This document shows positions 44,500-56,608 of a stretch of DNA of 64,000 nucleotides, piece after piece. Both the position numbers and the translations under genes were made by a program. The DNA lies in contig NC_090188.1 in NCBI RefSeq assembly GCF_024679245.1, forward strand, positions 34,004,124 to 34,068,123, written 5' to 3'. The notes below the pieces were generated by a model that was not told the DNA's origin, did no database searches, and saw only the letters and a program-made list of their open reading frames with translations. Positions within the stretch are counted from its first letter, which is position 1. Each line of letters opens with the position of its first letter. This DNA comes from Pseudorasbora parva. Lineage: Eukaryota; Chordata; Actinopteri; Cypriniformes; Gobionidae.

Positions 44500-44945
44500 C
44501 TCCAGAAAGTGTGGCTTTCATCTATGAACATTCCTCTCCGCTCCGTTTGTAACAAGCTTGCTGCCAAATTTATTTGTCCGTTCCCTGTTACCAAGATCAT
44601 TAGTCCGGTGGCAATCCGCTTCAAACTTTCTCCTGTGTAAAGGAAGATTCATTCCGCCTTTCATGTGTGCAAATTGAAACCTGTTTTTCACTCCCATATT
44701 AACCCGCCGGCAATCATATTCTGGACTCAAGAAGGAGGGGACACGGATTTCAGTATCTGGTGGACTGGGAAGGTTATGGTCCGGAGGAGAGAAGTTGGGT
44801 TACTGCAACGGACATACTGGATCACTCCCTCATCGATGATTTCAATCGACAGCACTCCCAGAGGAATTTACCTGTCGATTGAAATCATCGATGAGGGAGT
44901 GATCCAGTATGTCCATTGCAGGAACCCAACTAGGGGAGGGGGTAC
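44500..44945 (+). pseudogene. Gypsy chromodomain-like end and purine tract
   Basis: Degenerate sequence before the 3' LTR includes a CKLKPVFHS segment and, in shifting frames, W-x-G-Y/K, a tryptophan-rich WWTGKV and a [18 protein letters not shown] end. The last coding segment is duplicated in inverse orientation (44794-44930). The purine tract is at 44932-44945. Confidence 0.6.
44794..44930. repeat. Perfect-looking inverted repeat, 59-bp arms, 19-bp loop
   Basis: 44794-44852 and 44872-44930 are reverse complements with two mismatches. The arm contains GGATCACTCCCTCATCGATG. The left arm encodes the usual end of gypsy pol, so the right arm is an inverted copy of it. Confidence 0.92.
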
Positions 44946-45010
44946 TGTTACGGTTCATGAATTCATTGGTTCATTCTTTCTGTGTGTGTGGACTGTAAGG
45001 GGGAGGCGTG
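44946..45010 (+). repeat. Gypsy 3' LTR, start only recognisable
   Basis: Matches 38471-38625 apart from the (GT)n tract, up to GGAGGCGTG. After that the two sides differ. Confidence 0.6.
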
Positions 45011-45308
45011 TGATTGTACCCGGGGGTTACCCTCACCAACCGCTGCCGCCTGCCGTTTGCGGCGACTACGCTCCTTATCTATGGCCACCGCTGCCGGACA
45101 CACCGGTCTCAACCTTCGGACCTGTTATCTTCTGAAAACCGACTTTGTTACATTATTGCTGCGGCAGTCTTCCTCGCTCCTGGGTTTTCTCTCTCTCCCC
45201 TTCCCCATTTGAAAGTAAATAAAAAACACGAGGGACACGGCAGGCCAGCAGGGGGTGGAAAAGGGAAGGATGGAGCCGAGATCATGGAAAATGCTGGCCT
45301 GGAAGGAG

Positions 45309-46395
45309 TTAAAGGGTGGGTGAAACACTCAGTTTCAGTCAATTCCATGTCAATCTTGAGGACTTATAGAGTAGTATTGCATCCTTTATATCTCAAAGTC
45401 TTTCGCTTCATTATATTTATAAAAGAAAGATAGGCTGTACAGAGTCTTTCCGATAAAAAAACGAGCGGCTGGAGGCATATCGTCTGGGCGGAGCTAAAGA
45501 ATGACGAGCATGCAGCTACTGCACGAGAGCTTCTGAAAGCTGACATCGTCATGCGTAAAAAAGAAAATGTTAACCTAATAAACCATGGCTATCAATCAGA
45601 TTCAACTAATACATATATGATCCAGAATTGGATCCAGAGGCTAAAATAAACAGGAGAAGCAGCAACATCAGGACGTCCGTCTCTGTGGTATGTACTGTAT
45701 TTAGTGGCTTGTCAACATTTGCGTTTGTTTACTTGTGGATTATGAGGACATGATTTGGTTTATGGACTATTGTATGCAACTAAACCTTAGCAGTAGCAAG
45801 CAAAATGGTTTTGCACTTCAAGATAGTATATAAAAAAACAATGGCATTTGAATGAAGAAGCACACTTTGTGTGAACAGGTTTAGGTTTATGTTTGGGGTG
45901 GTTCAATAAACAAACAGACACCTATAGTGGTCAGCTATACAAATGTATTTAAACACACACCATACATTGCATGCTCCATTGATAAATTAACTATACACGA
46001 TCTTGTTGTTTACTAATGTTTACTTACGCGACCATAGCAAACAACATAACGTTAGACATTTGAAGCAGTTTTACTCACCGCCTGCTTTTGGAAGCAGGTA
46101 AAGACGATAAAGGTGCTTTGGAGCACAACCGTGAACCTTTATCGTTGGGACTGCTCCGTCAAAAACACACGTCTTTGGTAACATTGTTGATTTCGTGAAG
46201 TCCTGTGACACCAGTGACCGTGGAGATCCACTTTTGCATTACGATTGAAGCTTGATGCTGTGACGCTTCTTGTCATTTCTGCGTTCAAATCGGTTCAAAT
46301 GCAGCGATGTCTTCCCGGAATGCTAAGTGGGCGCATTAAAGTCGTTTGACGTCACCCATAGGAATAAAGTGGAGAGCGGCGTGACAGAAGTGTTG
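45309..46395. repeat. Kolobok-like repeat, copy 1
   Basis: Begins TTAAAGGGTGGGTGAAACAC and TCAGTTTCAGTCAAT and ends around GACGTCACCCATAGGAATAA-AGTGGAGAGCGGCG. A second copy is at 48772-49777. TTAA at the left and a GTGAAACAC start suggest a Kolobok-type non-autonomous element. Right end not identified. Confidence 0.5.
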
Positions 46396-46399
46396 CGTG

Positions 46400-47526
46400 G
46401 CCGAGCAGAAATAACATATACATAGTAAACTGTATCTTTTTTTTAGTTCACTTAAAAAAATGTTACAAGTATTTACTAAGTAATTACTAAACTACTATAC
46501 TAAGAGTATACTTCAAAGTTTATTTAAGTTTATGGGGGGGGGGGGGGGGTTTCTTTGGTAATGGCAAAGTAGCCTTTTTCCTCATGCTTCTGTTTAGTTA
46601 ATCATTTTAAATAATCTTGATGTGGCACTTAAACCACTTCTGGCCTCTGTGGTCAGAATAGCTTGACAGGAAGTTGCAGCCAACCAATCTGAAAGTAGTA
46701 TACATCTGTTGTCATTTTTTTTTTTGAGCGAGAGAGTGTAAATAATAAGAGTTGATTTCATCTTAATTTGTAGATATTTGTGAAGTTCAGGTGAGTTGAT
46801 TGACTTTTATTGTTTTCTCCTTGGTTGTTAAATAAGAATAAATTGAAACAAGATGTTTTTAGTGCATTAGTATTGTTTCCATGACCTGAAGTGTTTACAA
46901 ATATTAACCTGTTAACGGAAACTGCTGAGAAATGTTATCTTTTTGTATCATTTTAACTTAATTTTACTTTATTGTTTATTAGTTGCCCAACAGCAAATTT
47001 CGATCTGCTGTCCCTGGAATATAAATAACTTACAAATAAATATCAGGGAGTGCAGTGAAATACATGCAAACTGCCTTGCTTACATTAAGACATTTAAGTC
47101 CCAACTTAAATCTCTCATCTATTCTCTATACTCAGTAAATACGTTTTTTAAATAATTTTTCTCTGCCGTCAAGTGATCCCCGGCGACCGACACACATTTT
47201 TATGTTATTTGGCTTTTTTATTGTATTTATTGTTCTCTTTAATTCTATAACCTCTTATGCTAATTATCTGTAGTTGTTTGTTCTGAAGTTTGGAAATGAA
47301 ACAGTTATGATTATTAAATGCTTTTGCAAGAAAAGGAAAAAAAATAGCTGGTACGGTAGAATGCTCCGTTTGAAACCGAAATTGAATTGGGTGTAAATTC
47401 ATTTCACTTTCATTTAAATGAGAAACTAATTGGTCACAAACTACACAATTTGTTTATGGTATTGGATTTTTGAACTGTTTTATTTACCTTCTTTGTAATT
47501 TTATCAATATTTTTCCAAAATAATTA
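46400..47526. other. Unassigned AT-rich DNA
   Basis: Contains a G17 run at 46532-46549. No gene seen. Confidence 0.5.
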
Positions 47527-47605
47527 ACTACATTTACATTTACATGTAATCATTTAGCAGACGCTTTTATCCAAAGCGACTTACAAAAAAGGGGAGAGTA
47601 ATAGA
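47527..47605 (-). repeat. SINE tail fragment
   Basis: TTAGCAGACGCTTTTATCCA then AAGCGACTTACAAAAAA: inverted tail of the SINE seen at 23285-23456. Confidence 0.6.
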
Positions 47606-48224
47606 AGCAAAGAAACAGACAAGGCCAACAACCTGTAAGAGCTGTAAGAAATCTCAAATAATTAGCACAATACACAACAATTTCTTTTTTTTTTTTTTTT
47701 ACTATTTCCTTTAATTAATTTAATAAAAGTCGTTAAATAATTTAATAAAATAATTAGTGTTGGCATGTCTTAATTATTTTACTACTTTATTTTGCATACC
47801 CTGTAATTTTCTCTTATGCGGTAATTTAGATTTTAGAGCAGCCTTTAATTCTAGGTCTTTCTGCTATAGCTTCCGAAGATGTTCATTCAACCATGGCAAG
47901 TGTACTTTACCCCAATTAAAGACATTTTTGCAAAATTCATTTTTTGTCTTATTAACTTTATCCATCATATTATTATTATTATAATTTTTCTACCAGACTG
48001 CAGAACATTATTCCAGTCGAGTTGCTTTATTTTAAATTGACCGACTAGGGATTTTTGGTATAATATTAAAGGAGCCTTTGCCCTCTTGTTTAAATAAATT
48101 AATAATAAATTAAATTAATAAAATAATACAAAAGGATACAACTTCTCATCAGTTTCTTAAATTAACTGCACTGTAAAAAATAATCCTAATTTTACGGAAA
48201 ATAACACTCCATTTTTTACAGTAT

Positions 48225-48780
48225 TTTCTTGTAACTATGAATTACTTTTAAAACTATGTAAAATTCCAAACAATATATGTAAATAAACAATTTGACTGTT
48301 ATTTTAGGGATTATATCATTAATGACAAATTACAGTAATTCTCGGGTTTTTTATACAGGAAAATTTACACAGTATTTTTCTGTTTTCATAAATAACATAC
48401 AAATTCATGTAAAATTACAAACAATATCTGTAAATTAATAACTTGACCATTATTTTAAGGATTTTATCATTAATGACAAATTACAGTAATTCTCATTTTT
48501 TATACAGGGAATTACTGTATTATTTATACAGTATTTTTCTGTTTTCATAAATTACAAACAAATGAATGTAAATTTACAAACAATATCTGTAAATAAACAA
48601 TTTGACTGTTATTTTAGGGATTATATAATTAATGACAAATTACAGTAATTCTCCTTTTTATACAGGAAAATCACTGTATTATTTATACAGTATTTTTCTG
48701 TTTTCATAAATTACATACAAATTAATGTAAAATTACAAACAATATCTGTAAATTAACAACTTGACCATTATTTTAAAGGG
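48225..48780. repeat. AT-rich minisatellite, period about 140 bp, about four copies
   Basis: Each unit holds TAATGACAAATTACAGTAAT, TATACAG-GAAAAT, TACAGTATTTTTCTGTTTTC and CAAACAATATCTGTAAAT. Copies differ by small indels. It runs directly into the second Kolobok-like copy. Confidence 0.85.
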
Positions 48781-49777
48781 GGGGGGGTGAAACACTCAGT
48801 TTCAGTCAATCTCATGTCAATCTTGAGTACCTATAGAGTAGTATTGCATCATTCATATCTCCGAAAAGTCTTTAGTTTTATTATATTTATAAAAGAAATA
48901 TGGGCTGTACCGAGTCTTTCCGGAAAAAAACGAGCGTCTGGAGGCGTATCATGTGGACGGAGCTAAAGAATGACGAGCGCAAAGCGGTGACGTCCTCAAG
49001 CTTGGACAAACCCATGGCTATCGATCTCAGCTAATAGATATATGATCCAGAATCATTCGGAGGCTGAAATAAATTGAACAGGAGAAACAGCAACAGCAGG
49101 ACGTCCGTCTCTGTGGTATGTACTGTATTTAGTGGCCTGTCAACATTTGTGTGTCTTTACTGTCTCTTTGCACGTCAGACTAGTGTACATAGAACAACAC
49201 AATAGAGTCCGTTAGCACATTTGAATGAAGAATCATTCAAGAATCGCGATCGTGTTGTTTACTGATGTTTACTCACGCGACGAGCCAACAGCATAGACAT
49301 TTGAAGCAGTTTTACTCACCGGCACACTTCTTTGGTATGATTTGGTGAAGTCCTGTGACAGCAGTGACTGTGGAGATCCACGATGTTGTGAAGCTTCCCG
49401 TCATTTGTGCGTTCAAATCGGTTCAAATGCAGCGCTGCCTTCCCGGAATGCTGTGCTGAAGCGTTGAAGTCGCTCGACGTCACCCATAGGAATAAAGTGG
49501 AGCGCGGCGCCTGGATCGACTGGATCTGCACCTGAGTGTTTATGGGCGTGCATGTCCTCTTTTGCTCTTGTCACGCGCGCGCACCCAACCGGGAGAAGAG
49601 CCTGTACGGCCCATACAAGGACCTTCCGATCTATTAACATCGAGAAGGAGTATTTTTACACAGAAATACTCCATCAAACGTCCAACATTAGTTTTTGAAA
49701 CTTTGTCTCTGTTTAGGATGGGAATCCAAGTCTTTAACAGTGTAAAAAGCTCAGTATGCATGAAACAGCATTTCACT
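48772..49777. repeat. Kolobok-like repeat, copy 2
   Basis: TTTTAAAGG with a G-run, then GTGAAACACTCAGTTTCAGT. Co-linear with 45309-46395 up to GACGTCACCCATAGGAATAA, then extends to CATGAAACAGCATTTCAC, the likely inverted right end (truncated). Confidence 0.55.
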
Positions 49778-49849
49778 GAATGTTATTCAGTATGCAAGAA
49801 TAACATTATTCTTTTTAATTTTAAAGTAAATCTTATTAGTTTTATATTT

Positions 49850-50060
49850 ACACTGTAAAAAATAAAATCATAAAAAATTATCAAATGACTGGCAGCTATG
49901 GCTGCCAAACAAAAATGTAAAATTAAAATAAAATATCTTAATTCAAATAAAGTGCAAAAACTTTACAGATTTAAATTAAAGGGTTTGAGAAAACGGTTTG
50001 ACCATTTATTAATTTCTTTCTTTCTATTTGTTTTGTTTCTTTTTTTTTTACAGTGTAGGT
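49850..50060. repeat. GGCAGCTNNGGCTGCC hairpin repeat, copy 1
   Basis: CAAATGACTGGCAGCTATGG then CTGCCAAACAAAAATGTAAA; related units occur twice at 52800-53040. The short palindrome sits between AT-rich CTGTAAAA-type sequence. Confidence 0.6.
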
Positions 50061-50279
50061 GTATTTTTTGCATTCAAATGCTGTAATTCTTGATACAAAT
50101 ATAGCAAACTATATAGCAAACTAAATCAAACAATAATCTGTTTTTAAAGAGTACAAATCTGCACTGCTCTCCAGGTTGAAACTTCCAGGACTCTGCCCAC
50201 ACCACAAAACACCATTTGACAAAATTAAATTAAATATAAATAAAAATAAATATCCACATTTGCTAACTGTAATTTAAAA

Positions 50280-51390
50280 CCATAGACAGTAAAAGTAATG
50301 GACAGAGCTATCCCATTGACTTCAACGGCAGAAAAATGAGGCCAATCAGAGGCACTCCCTTCCTGATGGCTGAGTGAACTGCGCAGGCTCAGACTGAGCT
50401 TGACAATGTAGATGTCGTAAGCAACCTGTCTGACAGCTGTAGATGGTAAACAATGGCCAAATGGAGTCTTTAAATGCCTCAGATGTAAAGTTATTCACTG
50501 TCAAAGTGACTCAAAAATGAATGGGAGTCAATGGGATGCTAACAGCAGGTGATGGCTTGGTTAGCAATGGCCGCCCCTATGGGTGGAACGCTTTCCCAGT
50601 GCTAGATTACTCCCTTGTTTAAAACAAGTCGTTTACGTGTAAATTTGAGCGTGATTGGTCAATCTGAACGTCATCCAGAAAGCTGGCCAATGACAACTCT
50701 GCGCGCTACCGCTCACACGCTTAGGTTTGAATATACAGCCGTTGCCGGTGGATTGTTCGAGGGCGCAGCTTCTAATCTGCTATAGGACTGCTTCGGTTGG
50801 TTCAAAAGTAATAGCATTAACTTGCATAGATCATTTTACATCTGTTAAAGTCTTATTTTGGACGAATTTTGATTGTGGGATGTCGACTGAGAACGAAAAA
50901 ACATGAAGATGAACATACATTCAAGTTACCAATGGCGGACAACAGACGGCAAGCAGCAGAAGGTAAATAAGTTTCCTTTATATTTTTTCTACTGTCACAT
51001 CAACATATGAAGCACTGAAGTGATATTGTGACGAAGTGACGATGATATTGACTATAGTTAGAGATTTTGCAGTATCTTTTCATATAATGGAATGTAAATC
51101 CGCATAGCACTGTAAGTTACTACTTAAAGTCATTGACATTTTGATAAAGAAACATGTATGAATGAAGAATAAAGAGTGGGACATGTCTCTCAGACAGCAT
51201 GCGATCCCAAAATCAATTATCAATCAATTATCCTTTGTTAAAATGCACACAAAATTATCTAAAAGTCATGTGAGGTATTCACTTGATTTAAATGTAACTT
51301 AAATGTTATATCTAAAATTAAGTTAACGTGGGGAAATCTGTGTCATTCTGTGCATTCATTCTTAAAGGGACACCAGCTTAATAAACTACT
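50280..51390. other. Unassigned DNA with a possible dispersed repeat
   Basis: Stretch with CCATTGACTTCAACGGCAGA and GGGAGTCAATGGGATGCTAA resembles common fish repeats. No gene domain found. A weak GC-richer patch at 50640-50780 has no ORF of note. Confidence 0.4.
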
Positions 51391-51397
51391 ATGTTAA

Positions 51398-51986
51398 AGG
51401 TCCCGTTCTTCGCGTGTTTTCGAAGCTTTGATTATGTTTACAGTGTGAAATATAACATGAGTTCATGTTTCGCGTGTAAAAAAACAGTATTTTTCACACA
51501 ATTTACTTATCTGTACAGCGCTGTTTTCTTTGTCCTAAAAACGGCCTGATGACTTCCTTGTTCTATGAGGTCCCTCCTTCAGAAACACGTAACGAGTTCT
51601 GATTGGGCCAGCGCTTACCGTGTTGTGATTGGACAGCAGCTTAGCGCACTTTGCCCGGAAAGGTCCCGCCTCTTACCATAGCAAGCTGAATGCACTCTTC
51701 TCCAAGTGGGAGAGCAACAAGACCACACCCCCTATTTTGCGTGTTCTTGTGGGCGGAGGGTTAGTCAACAAACAGCTCTAGTGACAATATTCATGCAAGG
51801 AAGTGCAGGGGTGTAGTCCAAACCGGCCGGTCGCTGTAGGCTTTGAAAGGGAACGTCTGTTAAATAAAATATCTCGCTTGGCATTGAACTTTGAGCTTTA
51901 TAATTTTACAGGTATTATTTATGCTCTAACAGCAACATTACACACTAACTAAAGTTTGAAAGATGGAATCGCGAAGAACGGGACCT
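51398..51986. mobile_element. TTAA-flanked MITE
   Basis: TTAA at 51394-51397 and 51987-51990 flanks inverted ends AGGTCCCGTTCTTCGCG. 589 bp, no ORF. The ends resemble AGGTGCCCTAGAAT of the 26603-27969 element, which has the same target. Confidence 0.82.
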
Positions 51987-52799
51987 TTAACTAACGTTAC
52001 GCCCTTTTTAAGGACTTTTCAGTGACTCAATGTATTTTTCTTTCTTTCTTTTAAGGATCCAGCTGATTGGAGATTTGGAAGAGGATTGCTCTTTATCTGC
52101 TGTGTCTGTTTTCTGGTGCAAAATCTTGGACCTTCTGTTGTATGTTTTGATTTATTTTTATAATTACTATATAGTTCAGATTCTAAATTAAAAGGTAAAT
52201 GTTTGTCCACATATATTATCAGAGCTATATGGAGCCCACGGGTCAGTTGAAAATTGAGGAAATCCATATAAAACTAATTTTGGAAAATACATGCTAAAAT
52301 GTACACGGCACAAATTGTTATATATAAGGTAAAATAATGACAGCATCATAATATTAGTAACACTACCTTACAAGCTAAATTAAATTTTTAGTTTTTCAAT
52401 TCCTCCTGAGGGCTCCGAGGAATTGTTTGTTTACATCTGTACATCTGAATTAAAAAGTTTTAGAATCAATAGTGATACAGTGACAATCTTGTCAGTTTTG
52501 TATTTTTTCGGTTTGAAATTGAGAATATTTTATTCACCTTTAAAAATTTGATGAAACTGTTCAACTGTTATCTGTATTTTAAATATTAATTGTATTATGC
52601 ATTGTATTATTGTAAGACTGTATGTTGTCTTCCAAAATAAAACTGTAAATTTACAATCTTGAGCCATGCTTTAACACTTTATTGAATGCTTTTTTATTAT
52701 TATTATTATTGTAATAATCTGTAAAATAACAGTGCAATTCAAGTACTGTCACTTTATTGAGGGTGTTTGATCATTATAATCTAGGAAAAATCTGTAAAA

Positions 52800-53040
52800 G
52801 AACAGTTTTACACTTTTAAAACAAATCATAAAAAAACGGTCAAATGACTGGCAGCTAAGGCTGCCAAACAAAACCCATAAAATTAAAGTAAAACAACTTT
52901 ATTTAAACAAAGAAAAATATGTAAAATAACAGTTTTAACACTGTAGGAAAAAATGGTAAATGACTGGCAGCTACGGCTGCCAAAACAAAAACTGTAAAAT
53001 GAAAGTAAAATATCTTATTTAAACTGTTTTTTTACAACAA
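52800..53040. repeat. GGCAGCTNNGGCTGCC hairpin repeat, copies 2 and 3
   Basis: Two tandem units, each with CAAATGACTGGCAGCTANGG, TGCCAAACAAAA and AAAGTAAAA-A-CTT. Same family as 49850-50060. Confidence 0.65.
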
Positions 53041-53169
53041 ATTTCTTTTTAACTAAAGCTGGAAAAAAAATCAAACTAACAAATATATTTTTTTTATAAT
53101 TTTAATAACTCTGTATATGAGCACATCATTTAAATGTATAACAATGTTTAATGAAGTTTGAGAAGTAAT

Positions 53170-53531
53170 TGTCACATGCCTGTCCTGTCTTGTGTGCACA
53201 AGTTTTGTTATTTTGAGCATGTGCTCCTGTTATTGTCTGATCCCTCCCCCTTGTTATCTGATTAGTGTTTGATTTCTCCCACCTGTTCCCTCTTGATTTC
53301 TTCCCTTTATATCTCTGTGTTTGTCAGTTTTTGTTGGATCTTTGTAATGTTTATGTCACCTGGTTCCCCGTGATTCCTTTTGGTACGAGGCTTTGGTTTG
53401 CGGCGTTGGTTTATGATTATGTGTTTTTCCCCGTGGGTTTTTGTTTTGTATTTATGTTTATTTTTGTAAATAAGTCTTCATTTATCTGTACTTGAGTCCT
53501 CCCACCATTTTCCCTTGTGTGTTATGTGACA
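53170..53531 (+). repeat. Solo-LTR-like block
   Basis: Starts TGTCACATGCC and ends ATGTGACA. Contains TTTATATCTC (TATA-like) at 53307 and AAATAAGTC near 53468, a poly(A)-type signal. The flanks are GTAAT and ATTAC: inverted, not direct, so a target duplication is not shown. Confidence 0.45.
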
Positions 53532-54265
53532 ATTACAGAGATTATTTAGCTTTATTCAGTAACACTCACTTAATTTGATTTAAGTAAAATGGTTTTATTC
53601 TCGTGGTTGTAGGCTTGTTGTGTTTAAGCATAGAGAAATACAAATATTGAGGTAAAATGGGGAAAATATAATTGCTTACAACCAGTTAAAGTGGGATTTT
53701 GCAGGAGCATGGGGAACCCTCAAATTTTGTACAAAAGGAAAAAATGACTCCCTGTGGGACAACATATTGAGTATTTTGGTATTGCAATACTTTTTGGGAT
53801 AAGACTCTCACATCATTGTGGCACCGAGTATCAGACAACTTATTTTATATTTTAATGGTTTTATTTTGGTCCATCTCTACACTGTTATGATGGCAATATT
53901 ATGTTAAAATTGCTAAGCACCACAATATGTGAACAGTGTAAATTCAAACATAACAATGGGAAGTCCAAAACTGACTGAAATTTAAAAAACTAAATGGCTG
54001 AAGACACAGTTATAACAGAAATACATCAAAACATCTATAGACTTATTTGCAGAGTCAAAGTCAAAATGCAGAATCAAAAGTTTTGCTGCATCATAAAATA
54101 TAAGAAACAACAAAACCAACAAAGATGGTCCAAATATTGACTGGTACCGGCCCTGTATTAATATAACAAAATGGGGGCATAGTATAGAGTGCTATAGAGT
54201 TTTTTAGAGTGCTATAGCTGATCTTGGTGCTACAAAGTTTTCTACAACATAAATAATTTAAAAAA

Positions 54266-54310
54266 TTATATATATATATATATATATATTTTTATATATA
54301 AATGTAATAA

Positions 54311-54396
<86 letters not shown>

Positions 54397-54412
54397 AATA
54401 TATATATATTTA
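54266..54412. repeat. (AT)n microsatellite
   Basis: Long TATATA tract with short interruptions. Confidence 0.95.
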
Positions 54413-54702
54413 AAGCATAGAGACATAATGAGTATATATTGCCTGAATATTCAATTTTATCATTAGTAGGGCTATGTAAATATTCCAGGCCTTAACATAT
54501 TAACAGCATGAATGCATTAACTCCTGATATGAGGTCAAAGCAAACCAGTTTTAAGAAACAGCAACAACCTCTGAGCATATAAAACTGCCTGAGGGAGCTT
54601 TAAAACCAGTGTGGTCCCAAATTTGAGCTATAGGGGGGTTCAGGGGGCATGGTCCCCCAAGAAAATTTTGATTTCTCTGATCTACATATGTGCACCGTTT
54701 AA

Positions 54703-55082
54703 TCCCACCGGTCACAGTTGTGACCGTAAATTTTCCTCGAATATTTTAGTGTTGTATTAAAAAGCAACTTCGATTATGAAGCAAATTTTTATTTATAATA
54801 CCCATTTAAGATGTCTACATGAGTTCTGGGCAGGTTTAACATTGCTGCATAGTTTGGTCGTGTGACCACACACACTTATTTCTTGGAACTGCCATCTTAG
54901 CACAATGACAATTGTCTGTCTAACTATACTTCTGTCTGTCTATCTATATGTCTGTCTGTCTACACTTCTGTCTATCTATCTATCCATCTATCTAAACTTC
55001 TGTCTCTCTGTCTATACTTCTCTCTGTCTGTCTATCTATACTTCTGTCTGTCTGTCTGCCTGTCTGTCTATCTATCTATACT

Positions 55083-55139
<57 letters not shown>

Positions 55140-55778
55140 ACTTCTGTCTATCTGTCTATCAGTCTATGCTTCTGTCTTTCTGTCTGTCTGTCTGTCTGTC
55201 TATCTATATCTATGAGATATACCTTATAAACCTTATAAGATATACCTTGTAAACTTCCAAATTTCGGATTTACCAATTGGTGCTTTAATGTTCAAAGTTG
55301 CTCTTCCTAATATTTAGAAGTAATAACTACATGTATGTGCCTAGATCTTTTCAAGGTTTGTTGGTCACCTCTTCCCCTCTCTTTGGCCGGACACGTTATT
55401 CAGTGAAGATGAACGTGTTACCTAGATTTTTGTATTTATTTCAATGGGCTGCAATTTTCATTCCCCCAATTTTTTTTTTTATTATTGTGTATCATGAACA
55501 ATAGAAATAGTTTTGAAGTAAATCCTAATCATATCTCATTCTTATATGTTGGATATTTTATTGTTATTTTAAGTTTCAAACCAGTAAATAGGTCTAATAG
55601 AAGAATTTGTATGAATTCTGTCTATGCTGTTTCCCACCGGTCACTATTGTGACCGAGTATAAAACCTAATATTTCACTAACTTAACCAACATAAAATCAA
55701 AGAAGGCATACCATTTGTGTGTTAGGGAGGTCTAAGGAGTAAATTGCATGTACTCACATTGCAGGAAAAAATTTGGGA
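54703..55778. mobile_element. Possible TTAA-flanked element
   Basis: TTAA at 54699-54702 and 55779-55782 borders the inverted TCCCA/TGGGA. A CCACCGGTCACANTTGTGACCG palindrome occurs near both ends (54706 and 55634). The short TIR makes this tentative. Contains the TCTG/TCTA microsatellite. Confidence 0.4.
54913..55208. repeat. (TCTG/TCTA)n tetranucleotide array
   Basis: About 300 bp of TCTG and TCTA units with ACTTCTG interspersed. The ORF through it is low complexity. Confidence 0.95.
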
Positions 55779-55789
55779 TTAAACAGGTT

Positions 55790-56523
55790 AAAAGCTAAAA
55801 TTCTTACCTGCTCTCTCATTTATCACTCCTCAATTCCATCACTTTTTCTTTTCTCTCAGTCTTCTCTTGCCCTGTCTCTTCCCCTCCTGAAGCTGAGCTC
55901 TTGACTGATCTTCTCATTTTCATCTGTCAGTGAAGGAAGTAAACATAGGGTCAACTGATATTTATCCTATATTTTAAACATTTTCTTAGACAAGTTAATT
56001 CACTGAGGCTACGAACGCTAGTTAAATAAGTTTAATAAATTAATGTACACACACATTCATTATATTATGCCTATAATCTTTGTTAATGTCCTCTTTTATT
56101 TGACAGAAATTTGACAGAATTTTTAACATTTCTATTTTAAAACAGCTGTCAAATATGAAATGTTATAACATAAAGCCCGCCTACTTAGGTGATAAGATAT
56201 CCTTGCAGCACTAAAGTAGTGTTAATACTCTATGAATCACTTATTTCACATTTATTATATACACCTCGAGAAAAAAAAAAAAAAGAAAAAAAGGTTCGGG
56301 TCCTCGGTGACCGAATCTGTCATTAACAGTTGCTAAAGAATCCAGTCACAATGAAGCATAATGAAGACAAATAAATAAATATCAGACAGCATCATTGTAT
56401 AAAAACGTAGGCTATAAGAGCGCCATCAAGTGGAGATGTGGAAAAATAACAGAGAAAGTTACAAACGTATTTTCATTCAACACAAGCAATGCAGATCACA
56501 CCAATAATGTATGACATCTTGAA

Positions 56524-56608
<85 letters not shown>

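Noticed and set aside
53170..53531. Solo LTR with target duplication
   Set aside because: The flanks GTAAT and ATTAC are inverted, not direct, so the duplication claim was dropped; kept only as LTR-like.
54905..55252. 115-aa ORF rich in Leu/Ser/Cys
   Set aside because: Translation of a (TCTG/TCTA)n microsatellite.
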